Source: Pimelobacter simplex (lineage in GTDB: Bacteria > Actinomycetota > Actinomycetes > Propionibacteriales > Nocardioidaceae). From it: a stretch of 64,000 nt of DNA. The notes beneath the pieces are model-generated. The model worked only from the letters and a program-made list of their open reading frames with translations. It did not search any database and was not told where the DNA came from. Location: assembly GCF_900114845.1 (NCBI RefSeq), contig NZ_FOUK01000001.1:908479-972478 (forward strand). The letters are read 5' to 3'. Of this stretch, positions 50,384-59,931 are shown piece after piece (the first letter of the stretch is position 1; each line of letters starts with the position of its first letter). The translations under genes and the position numbers were made by a program.

Positions 50384-52732
50384 ATGAAGCTGATGTCGCG
50401 CGCCCTGGTGGCGCTCGCCCTGGGCGCCTCGGCGCTCCTCCTCCCGCCGTCGGCAGCCCAGGCGGCTCCCGCGGCACCGACGGCCGAGCCGTCGATCCAG
50501 CTCAAGGCGGTCGCGGCCGGCAACGTGCCGCTCGAGAACGTCCGCTGGAACATCTTCAAGAAGGACCCGGTCAGCGGCACCTGGGACCAGGGGATCCAGG
50601 CGGGCCCGCTGCTCACCGGTCCCGACGGCTCGATGAGCTGGAACGTCGCGGCCGGCGCCACCTACAAGGTGTGCTTCTACGACGACGACTACGACTACAA
50701 CACCCGCGCGGTCCGCTATGCCGACCGCTGCTGGGACGGCGCGGCGACGCAGGCCACGGCGACCGAGTGGACGCCGACCGCGCAGCAGCCGACGCTCACG
50801 GGCTCGGTCACGCTGCCGTCGGCCGGCAGCTCGCTGACGGTCGGGCACCCGTGGGTCGACGGCTCGGCCAAGGTGGGCGTGCCGCTCACCGTGCGGCCGG
50901 GGGTGTGGGGGCCCGAGGGGGTCGCGCTGACCTACCAGTGGATCACGCTCGACGGCGGCGTCCGCACGCCGATCGCCGGAGCGACCGGCACCACGTTCAC
51001 TCCGACCGCCGCCCAGGCCGGCAAGACGGTCATGGTCGACGTCACCGGCACGCTCGCGGGCTACCGCACCGCCATGAGCCGCCGGCTCGTCGGCAAGGTC
51101 GGGGGCACCACGCCGACGATGACCGGGACGCTCGCCATCCAGGGCACCCCGATGCCGGGTAACACGCTGACGATCAAGCCCGGGTTGTCGTTCGCGCCGG
51201 CCGGGACCGACCCGATGGCCACCTGGTACGTCAACGGCAAGCCGGTCGGGGGCTCCACCGACCTCGCCAACAGCAGCCTCGTGGTCACCAACGCCATGGC
51301 GGGTGCGCCGGTCGAGCTCCGGGTGATCGCCTACAACTGGGACTGCTGCGACAGCCAGCTCTACGCCTCGGCGCAGACCACCATCGGCGGCGGCGTGACC
51401 ACCAGCCCGAAGCCGACCGTGTCCGGGTCCGCCGTCGTCGGCTCCACCCTGACCGCGCAGGCGGGCACCTGGGCCCCCGGCGGCGTGACGCTGGCCTACC
51501 AGTGGCTGCGCGACGGCGCGCCGATCGCCAATGCCACCAGCGCGACCTATGCGCTGGCCGAGGCCGACCGCGGCAAGAAGATCACCGTCAAGGTGACCGG
51601 CACGCTGGCCGGCGGCTACCCGCCGGTGGCCCGGACCTCCGACCCCACCGCGACCGTCCAGGGCGTGCTCGCCCAGGGGACGCCGACCATCGCGGGCCAG
51701 CCCGTCGTCGGCCAGACCCTCACCGCGACGCCGGGCACCTGGACGCCGACCCCCGCGTTCGCCTACGAGTGGTTCGCCGGCGGCACCAAGATCACCGGAG
51801 CGACCGGCGCCACCTACCAGCCCGTCGCCGCTGACCGCGGCAAGGCGATCACGGTCACGGTGACCGGCACGCTGTCGGGCTACCAGTCCGCGTCGAGGAC
51901 CTCGGCCGCCACGGGCCTGGTCCAGGGTGTGCTCACCTCGGCGACGCCGACCATCTCGGGCGACGTCGTCGTCGGCGGCACGCTCACCGCGAACGCCGGC
52001 GCCTGGGGTCCCACGGGGGTCGCGCTCACCTACCAGTGGCTGCGCGACGACGCCCCGATCGGCGGCGCCACCGCCCCGACGTACGTCCTGACCGACGCCG
52101 ACGCCGGCAAGGCCGTCACGGTCAAGGTCACCGGGACGCTCTCCGGCTACGTCACGACGTCGAGGACGTCCCTCGCCGCGGGTGCGGTGCTCGCCCCGTT
52201 CGCGGCCGCGCCGGCCCCCACGGTCTCCGGCCGGACGACGGTCGGCCAGACGCTGACCGCCGGCACCGGCTCCTGGGACCCGGCGCCCGCCTTCGGCTAC
52301 CAGTGGCTCCGCTCCGGCAGCCCCATCGCGGGCGCCACGGGCGCGACCTACCGCCTGAGCGCTGCCGACGCGGGCACGCGGATCAGCGTGCGGGTGACGG
52401 GGACGCTCGACGGCTACGTCACGACGGCGATGACGTCCGCGCCCACCGCGACGGTCACCGGCACGTTCACCAGCGCCCCGGTGCCGAGGATCTCGGGTAA
52501 GGCGAAGGTCGGCAAGAAGCTGACCGCGAAGCCCGGCGCCTGGGCGCCGACGGCGACCGTCCGCTACCAGTGGCTGCGCAACGGCAAGGTCATCAAGGGC
52601 GCCACGCGGGCGACGTACAGGCTCGCGAAGGCCGACCGCGGCAAGCGGGTCAGCGTGCGGGTGACCGGTACGCGGACCGGCTACGTCACCGTGGTCAAGA
52701 CGTCGGCGGCGACCAAGAAGGTCGCTCGCTAG
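50384..52732 (+). CDS. secreted protein with seven Ig-like repeats
   Basis: A 782-residue protein: signal peptide (MKLMSRALVALALGAS, cut after AQA near 27-30), a unique domain to about 135, then seven modules of about 88-90 residues. Each module has YQWLR-type and GATYxLxxADxGKxIxVxVTGT strands; the second is divergent. The last module is lysine/arginine rich. There is no LPxTG or other sorting motif, so it may be released or held by charge. ATG 50384 has GAGGG 6 nt upstream; ATG 50378 and GTG 50354 are alternatives. Role is unknown; adhesion or matrix is usual for such repeats. Confidence 0.75.
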   Translation: MKLMSRALVALALGASALLLPPSAAQAAPAAPTAEPSIQLKAVAAGNVPLENVRWNIFKKDPVSGTWDQGIQAGPLLTGPDGSMSWNVAAGATYKVCFYDDDYDYNTRAVRYADRCWDGAATQATATEWTPTAQQPTLTGSVTLPSAGSSLTVGHPWVDGSAKVGVPLTVRPGVWGPEGVALTYQWITLDGGVRTPIAGATGTTFTPTAAQAGKTVMVDVTGTLAGYRTAMSRRLVGKVGGTTPTMTGTLAIQGTPMPGNTLTIKPGLSFAPAGTDPMATWYVNGKPVGGSTDLANSSLVVTNAMAGAPVELRVIAYNWDCCDSQLYASAQTTIGGGVTTSPKPTVSGSAVVGSTLTAQAGTWAPGGVTLAYQWLRDGAPIANATSATYALAEADRGKKITVKVTGTLAGGYPPVARTSDPTATVQGVLAQGTPTIAGQPVVGQTLTATPGTWTPTPAFAYEWFAGGTKITGATGATYQPVAADRGKAITVTVTGTLSGYQSASRTSAATGLVQGVLTSATPTISGDVVVGGTLTANAGAWGPTGVALTYQWLRDDAPIGGATAPTYVLTDADAGKAVTVKVTGTLSGYVTTSRTSLAAGAVLAPFAAAPAPTVSGRTTVGQTLTAGTGSWDPAPAFGYQWLRSGSPIAGATGATYRLSAADAGTRISVRVTGTLDGYVTTAMTSAPTATVTGTFTSAPVPRISGKAKVGKKLTAKPGAWAPTATVRYQWLRNGKVIKGATRATYRLAKADRGKRVSVRVTGTRTGYVTVVKTSAATKKVAR

Positions 52733-52750
52733 ACCTCGGCACCACCGCGG

Positions 52751-53668
52751 CTACGAGGCCGCCCGGCTCGCGCGGTACTCCGCGGCCCGGGCGGCCAGCG
52801 CGTTCTGCAGCTCGCGTACGGGGAGCGGCTGCTGGAGCGTCTTGCGCTGGCGCAGCTGCAGCGTGACGAACGTGTTGTCGCCGGCGATCGGGCGGGCCTC
52901 GATCATGCCGACCCGGTGCAGCGGGTCGCCGAGCACCGAGTAGTCGGGCAGCACGGTCACGCCGACCCCCTCGGCGACCAGCGCCTTGCCCATCTCGGCG
53001 CCGTCGGTGCTGTGCGCGGCCGGCGGGACCTCCGGGCCGAACGCGCGGTGCACGAAGCGGTGCATGACGTAGCCGGCGCGCATCATCACGAAGCGCTCCT
53101 GGCGCAGCTCGTCGAGCGTGACCTGCGGGCGCGCGAGCAGCGTGTGCCCCGCCGGCAGGACGGCGACCGGCCGGCCGTGCAGGAGGTCGATGCCGTCGAG
53201 CCCGATCGGCGGGTCGTCACCGTCGAGGACGTTGACCAGGCCGAGGTCGATGGTGCCCTCGGCGAGCCCCTCGTCGATCTGCGCCTGCTGGAGCGTGAGC
53301 ACCTCGACCGTCGTCCCGGGATGGCGCTCCTGGAAGGAGCGGACGGCGGGGACGAGGAGGGTCGACGTGGCGGCGTGGACGGTGCCGACCCGGATCACCC
53401 GGGTGTCGGTGCGCTGGTCGCCGGCCGCGATCTTGAGCCGGTCGACGGCGGCGAGCACCTCGACCATGTAGGGGAGCAGCTCGCGGCCCTCGCGGCTGAT
53501 CCGCGCGCCGGAGCGGCGGCGGTCGAGCAGGGTGACCCGCAGCTCGCGCTCGAGCTTGGTCAGCGCCTCGCTCAGCGCGGGCTGGGAGAGGTGGAGCTTC
53601 TCGCTCGCGCGGCGCAGCGAGCCGTGCTGGGTGACGGCGGCCAGGTACTCCAGCTGTTCGATCCGCAT
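52751..53668 (-). CDS. LysR-family regulator of the organosulfur cluster
   Basis: A 305-residue LysR protein: MRIEQLEYLAAVTQHGSLRRASEKLHLSQPALSEALTKLE is the winged helix at the N-terminus, and a two-lobed ligand domain follows. It is divergent from the first flavin enzyme gene, with a 133-bp AT-richer gap between them. By position it should control the cluster in response to sulfur state or a substrate. Confidence 0.9.
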   Translation of the reverse strand: MRIEQLEYLAAVTQHGSLRRASEKLHLSQPALSEALTKLERELRVTLLDRRRSGARISREGRELLPYMVEVLAAVDRLKIAAGDQRTDTRVIRVGTVHAATSTLLVPAVRSFQERHPGTTVEVLTLQQAQIDEGLAEGTIDLGLVNVLDGDDPPIGLDGIDLLHGRPVAVLPAGHTLLARPQVTLDELRQERFVMMRAGYVMHRFVHRAFGPEVPPAAHSTDGAEMGKALVAEGVGVTVLPDYSVLGDPLHRVGMIEARPIAGDNTFVTLQLRQRKTLQQPLPVRELQNALAARAAEYRASRAAS

Positions 53669-53801
53669 CGGTGCTCCCTTTCACGTCCATCGGTGACGCC
53701 GTGGGCCGGGGGCCTTGAACACCATCGATAGTGCAGTAAGTCTGTAGACAAACAGTAACACGGACCCGCCCGCCCCGCCCTCACGTCTCAGGAGCCCCCT
53801 C
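53669..53801. promoter_or_regulatory. divergent promoter region of the LysR gene and organosulfur cluster
   Basis: The gap contains ATCGAT, a short GTCTGTAGAC palindrome (about 53738-53747) and an AT-rich stretch before the gene at 53802. This is a likely LysR-binding region. No exact T-N11-A site or -10/-35 pair can be fixed by eye. Confidence 0.4.
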
Positions 53802-55052
53802 ATGACAGCTGATCTCACCGCCCCGGCCGGCACCGCTGCCGGCGGGTGGACCGACCGCCCCACGACCCCCGAGGGCTGGCTCGACCGGGCCCGCCAGGTG
53901 GCCACCACGCTCGCGGCCGACGCCGTCGAGCGGGACCGGGCGCTCGCGGTCCCGACGGCGGAGGTGCGGCTGCTCAAGGAGTCCGGCCTGGTCACCCTGC
54001 TCGGCCCGGTCGCGCACGGCGGGGCCGGCCAGGACTGGACGACGGCGCTGCGCGTGATCCGCGCGGTGAGCGCCGGCGACGGCTCGATCGGCCAGCTGCT
54101 CGGCTACCACTACCTGTGGTTCTGGGCGGTCCGGCTGGTCGGCACGCCCGAGCAGATCGCCGCGGTCGAGGAGCAGGCCACCCGCGAGGAGTGGTTCTTC
54201 GGCGGTGCGGTCAACCCGCGCGACGCCGACCTGGTGATCGCCGACGAGGGGGACGAGCTGGTCTTCCGCGGCGAGAAGTCGTTCTCGACCGGCGGCCGGG
54301 TCTCCGACGTCACCGTGCTCGAGGGCGTCATCGAGGGCACCGAGAAGCACGTGTTCGCGATCGTCCCGACCGACCAGCCGGCGATCCGGTTCAAGGGCGA
54401 CTGGGACACGCTCGGCCAGCGGCTCACCGAGAGCGGCGGCGTCGTCGTCGACGGCGTCCGCGTGCCGTGGGAGGCGGCGGCCGGCTACGTCCGCACGGAC
54501 GCCGGCTGGGAGTTCCGCCCGCGCGTCTACAACACCCTCAACGTGCCGCTGATCCAGCTGATCTTCGTCAACCTCTACCTCGGGATCGCCGAGGGCGCGC
54601 TGGCCACCGCGGCGACGTACACCCGGGACAAGACGCGGCCCTGGCCCTACACGCCCGACCTCAAGGAGTCGGCGACCGAGGAGTTCTACATCCTCGAGAC
54701 CTACGGCGACCTGCGCTCGAAGCTCTGGGCCGCCGAGGCGCTCGCCGAGCGGGCGGCCACGCTGATCGAGGCGATCAACGCGCACGCCGACACGGTCACC
54801 GAGCAGGAGCGCGGCGAGGCCGAGGTGGTCATCGCGGCCGCCAAGCAGGTCGCCATCGACGTCGGCCTCGAGGTCGCCACCCGGGTGTACGACGTCACGG
54901 GCGCCCGCGCGACGGCGACCAGCGTCGGCCTCGACATCCACTGGCGCAACCTGCGCACGCACAGCCTGCACGACCCGGTCGCGCACAAGCGGGCCGAGGT
55001 GGGCCGCTACGCGCTGCTCGGCGAGCTGCCCGCGCCGTCCTGGTACACGTGA
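53802..55052 (+). CDS. acyl-CoA dehydrogenase-fold flavin monooxygenase, DszC/SfnB-like (1)
   Basis: A 416-residue protein of the ACAD fold but with the DszC/SfnB pattern: GGAGQDWTTALRVIRAVSAGDGSIGQLLGYHYLWF, WDTLGQRLTESGGV, and the C-terminal DIHWRNLRTHSLHDPVAHK block in place of the acyl-CoA dehydrogenase catalytic glutamate region. Such enzymes use reduced flavin and oxygen to oxidise sulfur compounds. It is the first of three paralogs in the cluster. The 3' end lies 10 nt before the second. Confidence 0.85.
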   Translation: MTADLTAPAGTAAGGWTDRPTTPEGWLDRARQVATTLAADAVERDRALAVPTAEVRLLKESGLVTLLGPVAHGGAGQDWTTALRVIRAVSAGDGSIGQLLGYHYLWFWAVRLVGTPEQIAAVEEQATREEWFFGGAVNPRDADLVIADEGDELVFRGEKSFSTGGRVSDVTVLEGVIEGTEKHVFAIVPTDQPAIRFKGDWDTLGQRLTESGGVVVDGVRVPWEAAAGYVRTDAGWEFRPRVYNTLNVPLIQLIFVNLYLGIAEGALATAATYTRDKTRPWPYTPDLKESATEEFYILETYGDLRSKLWAAEALAERAATLIEAINAHADTVTEQERGEAEVVIAAAKQVAIDVGLEVATRVYDVTGARATATSVGLDIHWRNLRTHSLHDPVAHKRAEVGRYALLGELPAPSWYT

Positions 55053-55062
55053 GGAGGCCGCG

Positions 55063-56286
55063 ATGACCTTCCACGACCTCTTCGCCGAGATCGGCGCCGG
55101 TGCGCTCCAGCGCGAGCTGGACGACGTGCTGCCCGACCAGGAGGTGCGCCGGCTCAAGGAGGCCGGCTTCGGGGCGCTGCGCGTCCCCACCCAGTACGGC
55201 GGCCGCGGGGTATCGATACCCGAGCTCACGCAGCTCTGGATCGACCTCGCGGCCGCGGACAGCAACCTGCCGCAGGCCCTGCGCGGGCACGCCGCGCTGG
55301 TCGAGGACCGGCTCTGGCAGCACGCCCAGGGCGCCGACCAGCGGGTGTGGTTCGAGCGGTTCGCGGCCGGCGAGATCGCGGGCAACGCCTGGTCCGAGGT
55401 GGGGGCGACCGCGATCGACACCCAGCAGACCGTCCTCGCCGGGCAGCCCGACGGCAGCTACCTGCTGAGCGGCAGCAAGTTCTACACGACGGGCACGATC
55501 TACGCCGAGTGGGCCGACGTCTACGTCCGCCGCGAGCGGCCCGGCCACGAGCCCGACTTCGCGATCGCGCTCGTCGACACCCGCGACCCGGAGGTCACCG
55601 TCTCCGACGACTGGGACGGCTTCGGGCAGCGTGGCTCCGGCAGCGGGACGACGACCTTCGCCGCCGCGCCGGTGCCGGCCGACCACGTGCTGCCCTTCGG
55701 CGAGCGGTTCCCGTTCCAGACCGCGCTCTACCAGCTCAACCTGCTCGCGGTGCTGACCGGCATCGGCAAGGCCGCGCTGCACGACTTCGCCGGCCGGGTG
55801 CGCGAGCGGGAGCGCAACTACTCCCACGCCAACGCGGCGCGGGTGCGCGACGACCCGCAGGTGCTGGCCCGGATCGGCGAGGCCTCCGCCGCCGTGTACG
55901 CCGCCGAGGCGGCCACGCTGCGGGTGGCCGGCGCCGTGCAGGCCGTCGCCGACCTGGCGCCGGTCGCAGCCGGCCAGCCGGAGCGGGTCGCCGCCGCGAA
56001 CGAGGCCGCCGAGATCGAGTCGTCCCAGGCGCAGGTCGTGGTCACCGACCTCGTGCTCGGGCTGACGACCGCGCTCTTCGACACCCTCGGCGCCTCGGGC
56101 ATCGCGCGGTCGACGGGCCTCGACCGGCACTGGCGCAACGCGCGCACGGTCGCCTCGCACAACCCGCGGATCCTCAAGGCCCGCGTGGTCGGCGGGCACC
56201 TCGTCAACGGCACCCCGCCGCCGTACGCCTGGGCGATCGGCCGCACCGTACGGCCCGGCGCGGAGGCGGGTGCGAGCGCAGGGTGA
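55063..56286 (+). CDS. acyl-CoA dehydrogenase-fold flavin monooxygenase, DszC/SfnB-like (2)
   Basis: A 407-residue paralog of its neighbours, with YGGRGVSIPELTQLWIDLAAADSNLPQALRGH, WDGFGQRGSGSGTT and GLDRHWRNARTVASHNPR. It differs clearly from the other two in sequence, so the three are unlikely to be recent duplicates. GAGGAGG lies before ATG 55063. The exact sulfur substrate is unknown. Confidence 0.85.
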   Translation: MTFHDLFAEIGAGALQRELDDVLPDQEVRRLKEAGFGALRVPTQYGGRGVSIPELTQLWIDLAAADSNLPQALRGHAALVEDRLWQHAQGADQRVWFERFAAGEIAGNAWSEVGATAIDTQQTVLAGQPDGSYLLSGSKFYTTGTIYAEWADVYVRRERPGHEPDFAIALVDTRDPEVTVSDDWDGFGQRGSGSGTTTFAAAPVPADHVLPFGERFPFQTALYQLNLLAVLTGIGKAALHDFAGRVRERERNYSHANAARVRDDPQVLARIGEASAAVYAAEAATLRVAGAVQAVADLAPVAAGQPERVAAANEAAEIESSQAQVVVTDLVLGLTTALFDTLGASGIARSTGLDRHWRNARTVASHNPRILKARVVGGHLVNGTPPPYAWAIGRTVRPGAEAGASAG

Positions 56287-56406
56287 GAGGTCCTGCCTAT
56301 CGCGGGGTCGTCGGTTCCACGGGACCGGCGGCCCCGCTTCGTCTTGCGCCCCCACATCTATCCGCTAATGTCTATTGAACTACTCGACTTATCCCCGGAG
56401 ACAGCC
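56287..56406 (+). promoter_or_regulatory. likely internal promoter before sfnG
   Basis: This 120-bp gap contains an AT-rich stretch (56352-56394) unusual for the region, with TAATGTCTATTGAACTACTC, before a GGAGACAGCC ribosome-site region. It suggests a second promoter or operator inside the cluster. No exact boxes can be fixed. Confidence 0.4.
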
Positions 56407-57534
56407 ATGACCGACCAGCAGCCCTTCGACCTCGAGGCCTTCGCCGAGCCGCTCAAGTTCGCCTACTGGGTCCCCAACGTCAGCGGGGGACTGGTGGTGA
56501 GCAAGATCGAGCAGCGCACCGACTGGAGCTACGACTACAACGTCCAGCTCGCGCGTCTCGCCGAGAACAACGGCTTCGAGTACGCCCTCACGCAGGTGCG
56601 CTACATCGCGTCGTACGGCGCGGCGTACCAGCACGAGTCGACCAGCTTCAGCCTCGCGCTCCTCCTCGCCACCGAGCGCCTCAAGGTGATCGCCGCCGTC
56701 CACCCCGGCCTGTGGCAGCCGGGCGTGCTCGCCAAGCTCGTCGCCACCGCCGACCAGATCTCCGGTGGCCGGGCCGCGATCAACGTCGTCAGCGGCTGGT
56801 TCAAGGACGAGTTCACCAAGCTGGGCGAGCCCTGGCTCGAGCACGGCGAGCGCTACCGCCGGGCCGAGGAGTTCATCCGCTACGTCCGCGAGATCTGGAC
56901 CTCCGAGCACGCCGAGCTCAACGGCGACTTCTACCGGCTCCACGACTTCGACCTCAAGCCCAAGCCGGTCGCCGTCGAGGGCCGTCCGCACCCGGAGATC
57001 TTCCAGGGCGGCAACTCCACCGACGCCCGCGGCATGGCCGGCCGGGTCTCCGACTGGTACTTCGCCAACGGCAACACCCCCGACGGCATCTCCGAGCAGA
57101 TCCAGGACGTCACCGACGTGGCGACCGTGCACGGCCGCAAGGTCCGCTTCGGCGTCAACGGCTTCCTCATCGGCCGCGACACCGAGGCCGAGGCCCGCGA
57201 CGTGCTGCGCGAGATCGTCGACAAGGCCGACCGCGAGGCGGTCGAGGGCTTCGGTGCCGCGGTCAAGCAGGCCGGTCAGTCCGCCGGTGACAAGAAGGGC
57301 ATGTGGCAGGACTCCGAGTTCGCCGACCTCGTGCAGTACAACGACGGCTTCCGGACCGGACTGATCGGCACGCCCGAGCAGATCGCCACCCGGATGATCG
57401 AGTACAAGAAGCGCGGCGTGAACCTCTTCCTGCTCGGCTTCCTGCACTACCTCGAGGACGTCGAGTACTTCGGCCGCGAGGTGCTCCCGCTGGTGCGCGA
57501 GCTGGAGGCGGCCGAGCTGGAGCGGGTCGGATGA
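56407..57534 (+). CDS. sfnG: dimethyl sulfone monooxygenase SfnG
   Basis: An FMNH2-dependent bacterial luciferase-type monooxygenase that turns dimethyl sulfone into methanesulfinate and formaldehyde. The 375-residue protein has the close SfnG pattern: FAYWVPNVSGGLVVSKIEQR, RLAENNGFEYALTQVRYIAS, YQHESTSFSLALLLATERL, and FQGGNSTDARGMAGRVSDWY. ATG 56407 begins after the AT-rich leader. The next gene overlaps its stop (ATGA). The reduced flavin is probably supplied by the reductase at 59928. Confidence 0.88.
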   Translation: MTDQQPFDLEAFAEPLKFAYWVPNVSGGLVVSKIEQRTDWSYDYNVQLARLAENNGFEYALTQVRYIASYGAAYQHESTSFSLALLLATERLKVIAAVHPGLWQPGVLAKLVATADQISGGRAAINVVSGWFKDEFTKLGEPWLEHGERYRRAEEFIRYVREIWTSEHAELNGDFYRLHDFDLKPKPVAVEGRPHPEIFQGGNSTDARGMAGRVSDWYFANGNTPDGISEQIQDVTDVATVHGRKVRFGVNGFLIGRDTEAEARDVLREIVDKADREAVEGFGAAVKQAGQSAGDKKGMWQDSEFADLVQYNDGFRTGLIGTPEQIATRMIEYKKRGVNLFLLGFLHYLEDVEYFGREVLPLVRELEAAELERVG

Positions 57535-58751
57535 CCATCGCCGCACCCGCCCGCGGCACCGTGCACACCGCCGACTCGGCGATCGCCACGGCCACCGACC
57601 TGGCCGCGCGCTTCGCCCGGGGCGCCGCCGTCCGCGACCGGGAGCGGATCCTCCCGGTCGCGGAGGTCGAGGAGCTGTCGGCGTCCGGGCTGCTCGCGAT
57701 CACCGTGCCGGCCGAGCACGGCGGCGCGGGGCTCGGGGCCGAGGTGCTCGCGGAGGTGGTGCGGCTGGTCGCGACCGGCGACCCCAATCTCGCGCAGATC
57801 CCGCACAGCCACTTCGTCTACGTGGCCGCGCTCGTCGAGCAGGGCAGCCCGGCCCTGCAGGAGCACCTCCTCGCCGAGGTGCTGGCCGGCAAGCGGTTCG
57901 GCAACGCCCAGTCCGAGATCCGCAGCCGTCACGTGCGTGACCACGCCACCACGCTGCGGCCCGACCCCGAGCGCCGCGGCGACTGGCTGCTCGACGGCGA
58001 CAAGGGCTACGCGACCGGCGCGCTCTTCGCGCACTGGATCCCGGTCCTGGCGCACCTCGGCGACGACGGACCGCTCCACGTCGCCTGGGTCGAGCGGGAC
58101 GCCGACGGCGTCGCCGTCGTCGACGACTGGGACGGCCTCGGCCAGCGGGTGACCGCCAGCGGCACGGTCCGGCTGCGCCGGGTCCGGGTCAGCGCCGACC
58201 GGGTGATGCCCTATCACCTGACCTTCGAGCGCCCCCAGGTCTACGGCGCCTTCGCCCAGCTGCTGCACGCGGCGATCGACGCCGGCATCGCCCGCGCCGC
58301 CGTCCGCGAGGCGGGGGTGTTCGTGACGACCAAGAGCCGGCCGTACCCCGACGCGATGGCCTCCTACGGCACCGAGCGCGCGGCCGACGACCCGCTCGTC
58401 GTCCAGGCGTTCGGCGAGATCGAGCTCCAGGTCCGGGCCGCCGAGGCGCTCGTGGCCGTGGCCGGCCAGGCCGTCGACCGGGCCCGGGCGGGCCTCACCG
58501 CCGAGAGCGCCGCCGAGGCCAGCCTCGCCGTCGCCGCGGCCCGCGCGGCCACCACGAGCGCCGCGGTCGACGCCGGCAGCCGCCTCTTCGAGGTGGCCGG
58601 CACCCGCTCGGCGATCGCCTCGCTCGACCTCGACCGGCACTGGCGCAACGCCCGTACCCACACGCTGCACGACCCGGCCGCCTGGAAGGTCCACCACCTC
58701 GGCCGGTACGCCGTCGACGGCACCCTGCCGCCCAACCACGGCCAGATCTGA
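57531..58751 (+). CDS. acyl-CoA dehydrogenase-fold flavin enzyme, SfnB-like (3)
   Basis: A 406-residue protein: EHGGAGLGAEVLAEVVRLVATGDPNLAQIPHSHF, WDGLGQRVTASGTVRL, and SLDLDRHWRNARTHTLHDP, the SfnB/DszC hallmark at the C-terminus. The position directly after sfnG, with overlapping codons, matches the sfn gene order of Pseudomonas, where SfnB is needed for growth on sulfones. Its precise reaction remains unclear in the family. Confidence 0.85.
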   Translation: MTIAAPARGTVHTADSAIATATDLAARFARGAAVRDRERILPVAEVEELSASGLLAITVPAEHGGAGLGAEVLAEVVRLVATGDPNLAQIPHSHFVYVAALVEQGSPALQEHLLAEVLAGKRFGNAQSEIRSRHVRDHATTLRPDPERRGDWLLDGDKGYATGALFAHWIPVLAHLGDDGPLHVAWVERDADGVAVVDDWDGLGQRVTASGTVRLRRVRVSADRVMPYHLTFERPQVYGAFAQLLHAAIDAGIARAAVREAGVFVTTKSRPYPDAMASYGTERAADDPLVVQAFGEIELQVRAAEALVAVAGQAVDRARAGLTAESAAEASLAVAAARAATTSAAVDAGSRLFEVAGTRSAIASLDLDRHWRNARTHTLHDPAAWKVHHLGRYAVDGTLPPNHGQI

Positions 58752-58770
58752 TCCCTGAGGAAGAGAGCGC

Positions 58771-59931
58771 ATGTCCCTGAAGTTCCACTGGTTCCTGCCC
58801 ACCAACGGCGGCGACGGCCGGCACGTCGTCGGCGGCGGCCACGGCGTCAACCCCGGCCAGGCCGGGCGTCCCGCCGACGTGGCGTACCTGACCCAGGTCG
58901 CCCGGGCGGCCGAGGACAACGGCTTCGAGGCGGCGCTCACCCCGACCGGTGCCTGGTGCGAGGACGCGTGGCTGACCACGGCGATGCTCAGCCAGACCAG
59001 CGAGCGGCTCAAGTTCCTGGTCGCCTTCCGGCCCGGCATCGTCGCGCCCTACCTCGCGGCCCAGATGGCGGCGACCTTCCAGAACCTCACCGACGGCCGG
59101 CTGCTGCTCAACGTCGTGACGGGCGGCGAGAGCCACGAGCAGCGGATGTTCGGCGACTTCCTCGACAAGGACGAGCGCTACGAGCGCTGTGGCGAGTTCC
59201 TCGAGATCGTGCGCCGGCTCTGGACCGGCGAGACCGTCGACTTCACCGGCAAGCACCTCGCCGTCGAGGCCGCCAAGCTCGGCCAGATCCCCGACCCGGT
59301 GCCGGACATCTACTTCGGCGGCTCCTCGCCGGCGGCCGGCCTGGTCGCGGCCGAGCACGCCGACGTCTACCTCACCTGGGGCGAGCCGCCGCAGGCCGTC
59401 GCCGAGAAGATCGCGTGGGTCCGCAGGCTGGCCGAGGAGTCCGGCCGCGACCTCGACGCCCGGCCGATCCGGTTCGGCATCCGGATGCACGTGATCACCC
59501 GCGACACCGCCGAGGAGGCGTGGGCCGAGGCCGACCGGCTGCTCCAGGGCATCGACCCCGCGGCGATCAAGAAGGTCCAGGAGGGCCTGCGCCGCAGCGA
59601 GTCCGAGGGCCAGCGCCGGATGCTCGACCTGCACAGCGGCAGCACCGACGACCTGGAGATCTACCCCAACGTCTGGGCCGGCGTCGGCCTGGTCCGCGGC
59701 GGCGCCGGCACCGCGCTCGTGGGCAGCCACGAGCAGGTCGCCGACCGGATCGCCGAGTACGCCGACCTCGGGCTGTCCGAGTTCGTGCTGTCGGCCTACC
59801 CCCACCTCGAGGGTGCCTACTGGTTCGGCGAGGGCGTGCTCCCGATCCTCGCCGAGCGCGGCCTGTGGAAGTACGACGGCCCGCGCCGCCGGGTGAGCGC
59901 CTCCGTGCCGTTCGGGGCGGTCGGCCGATGA
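58771..59931 (+). CDS. ssuD: FMNH2-dependent alkanesulfonate monooxygenase
   Basis: SsuD-type enzyme that cleaves alkanesulfonates to aldehyde and sulfite. The 386-residue luciferase-like protein has FHWFLPTNGGDGRHVVGG at the start, LLLNVVTGGESHEQRMFGDFLDKDERYER, a DIYFGGSSPAAG strand and YPHLEGAYWFGEGVLP at the end. The active-site Cys-rich loop (GAWCEDAW) and the ordered arginine in DERYER fit SsuD, although MsuD-like methanesulfonate preference is also possible and would follow on from SfnG. GAGGAAGAG precedes ATG 58771. Confidence 0.87.
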   Translation: MSLKFHWFLPTNGGDGRHVVGGGHGVNPGQAGRPADVAYLTQVARAAEDNGFEAALTPTGAWCEDAWLTTAMLSQTSERLKFLVAFRPGIVAPYLAAQMAATFQNLTDGRLLLNVVTGGESHEQRMFGDFLDKDERYERCGEFLEIVRRLWTGETVDFTGKHLAVEAAKLGQIPDPVPDIYFGGSSPAAGLVAAEHADVYLTWGEPPQAVAEKIAWVRRLAEESGRDLDARPIRFGIRMHVITRDTAEEAWAEADRLLQGIDPAAIKKVQEGLRRSESEGQRRMLDLHSGSTDDLEIYPNVWAGVGLVRGGAGTALVGSHEQVADRIAEYADLGLSEFVLSAYPHLEGAYWFGEGVLPILAERGLWKYDGPRRRVSASVPFGAVGR

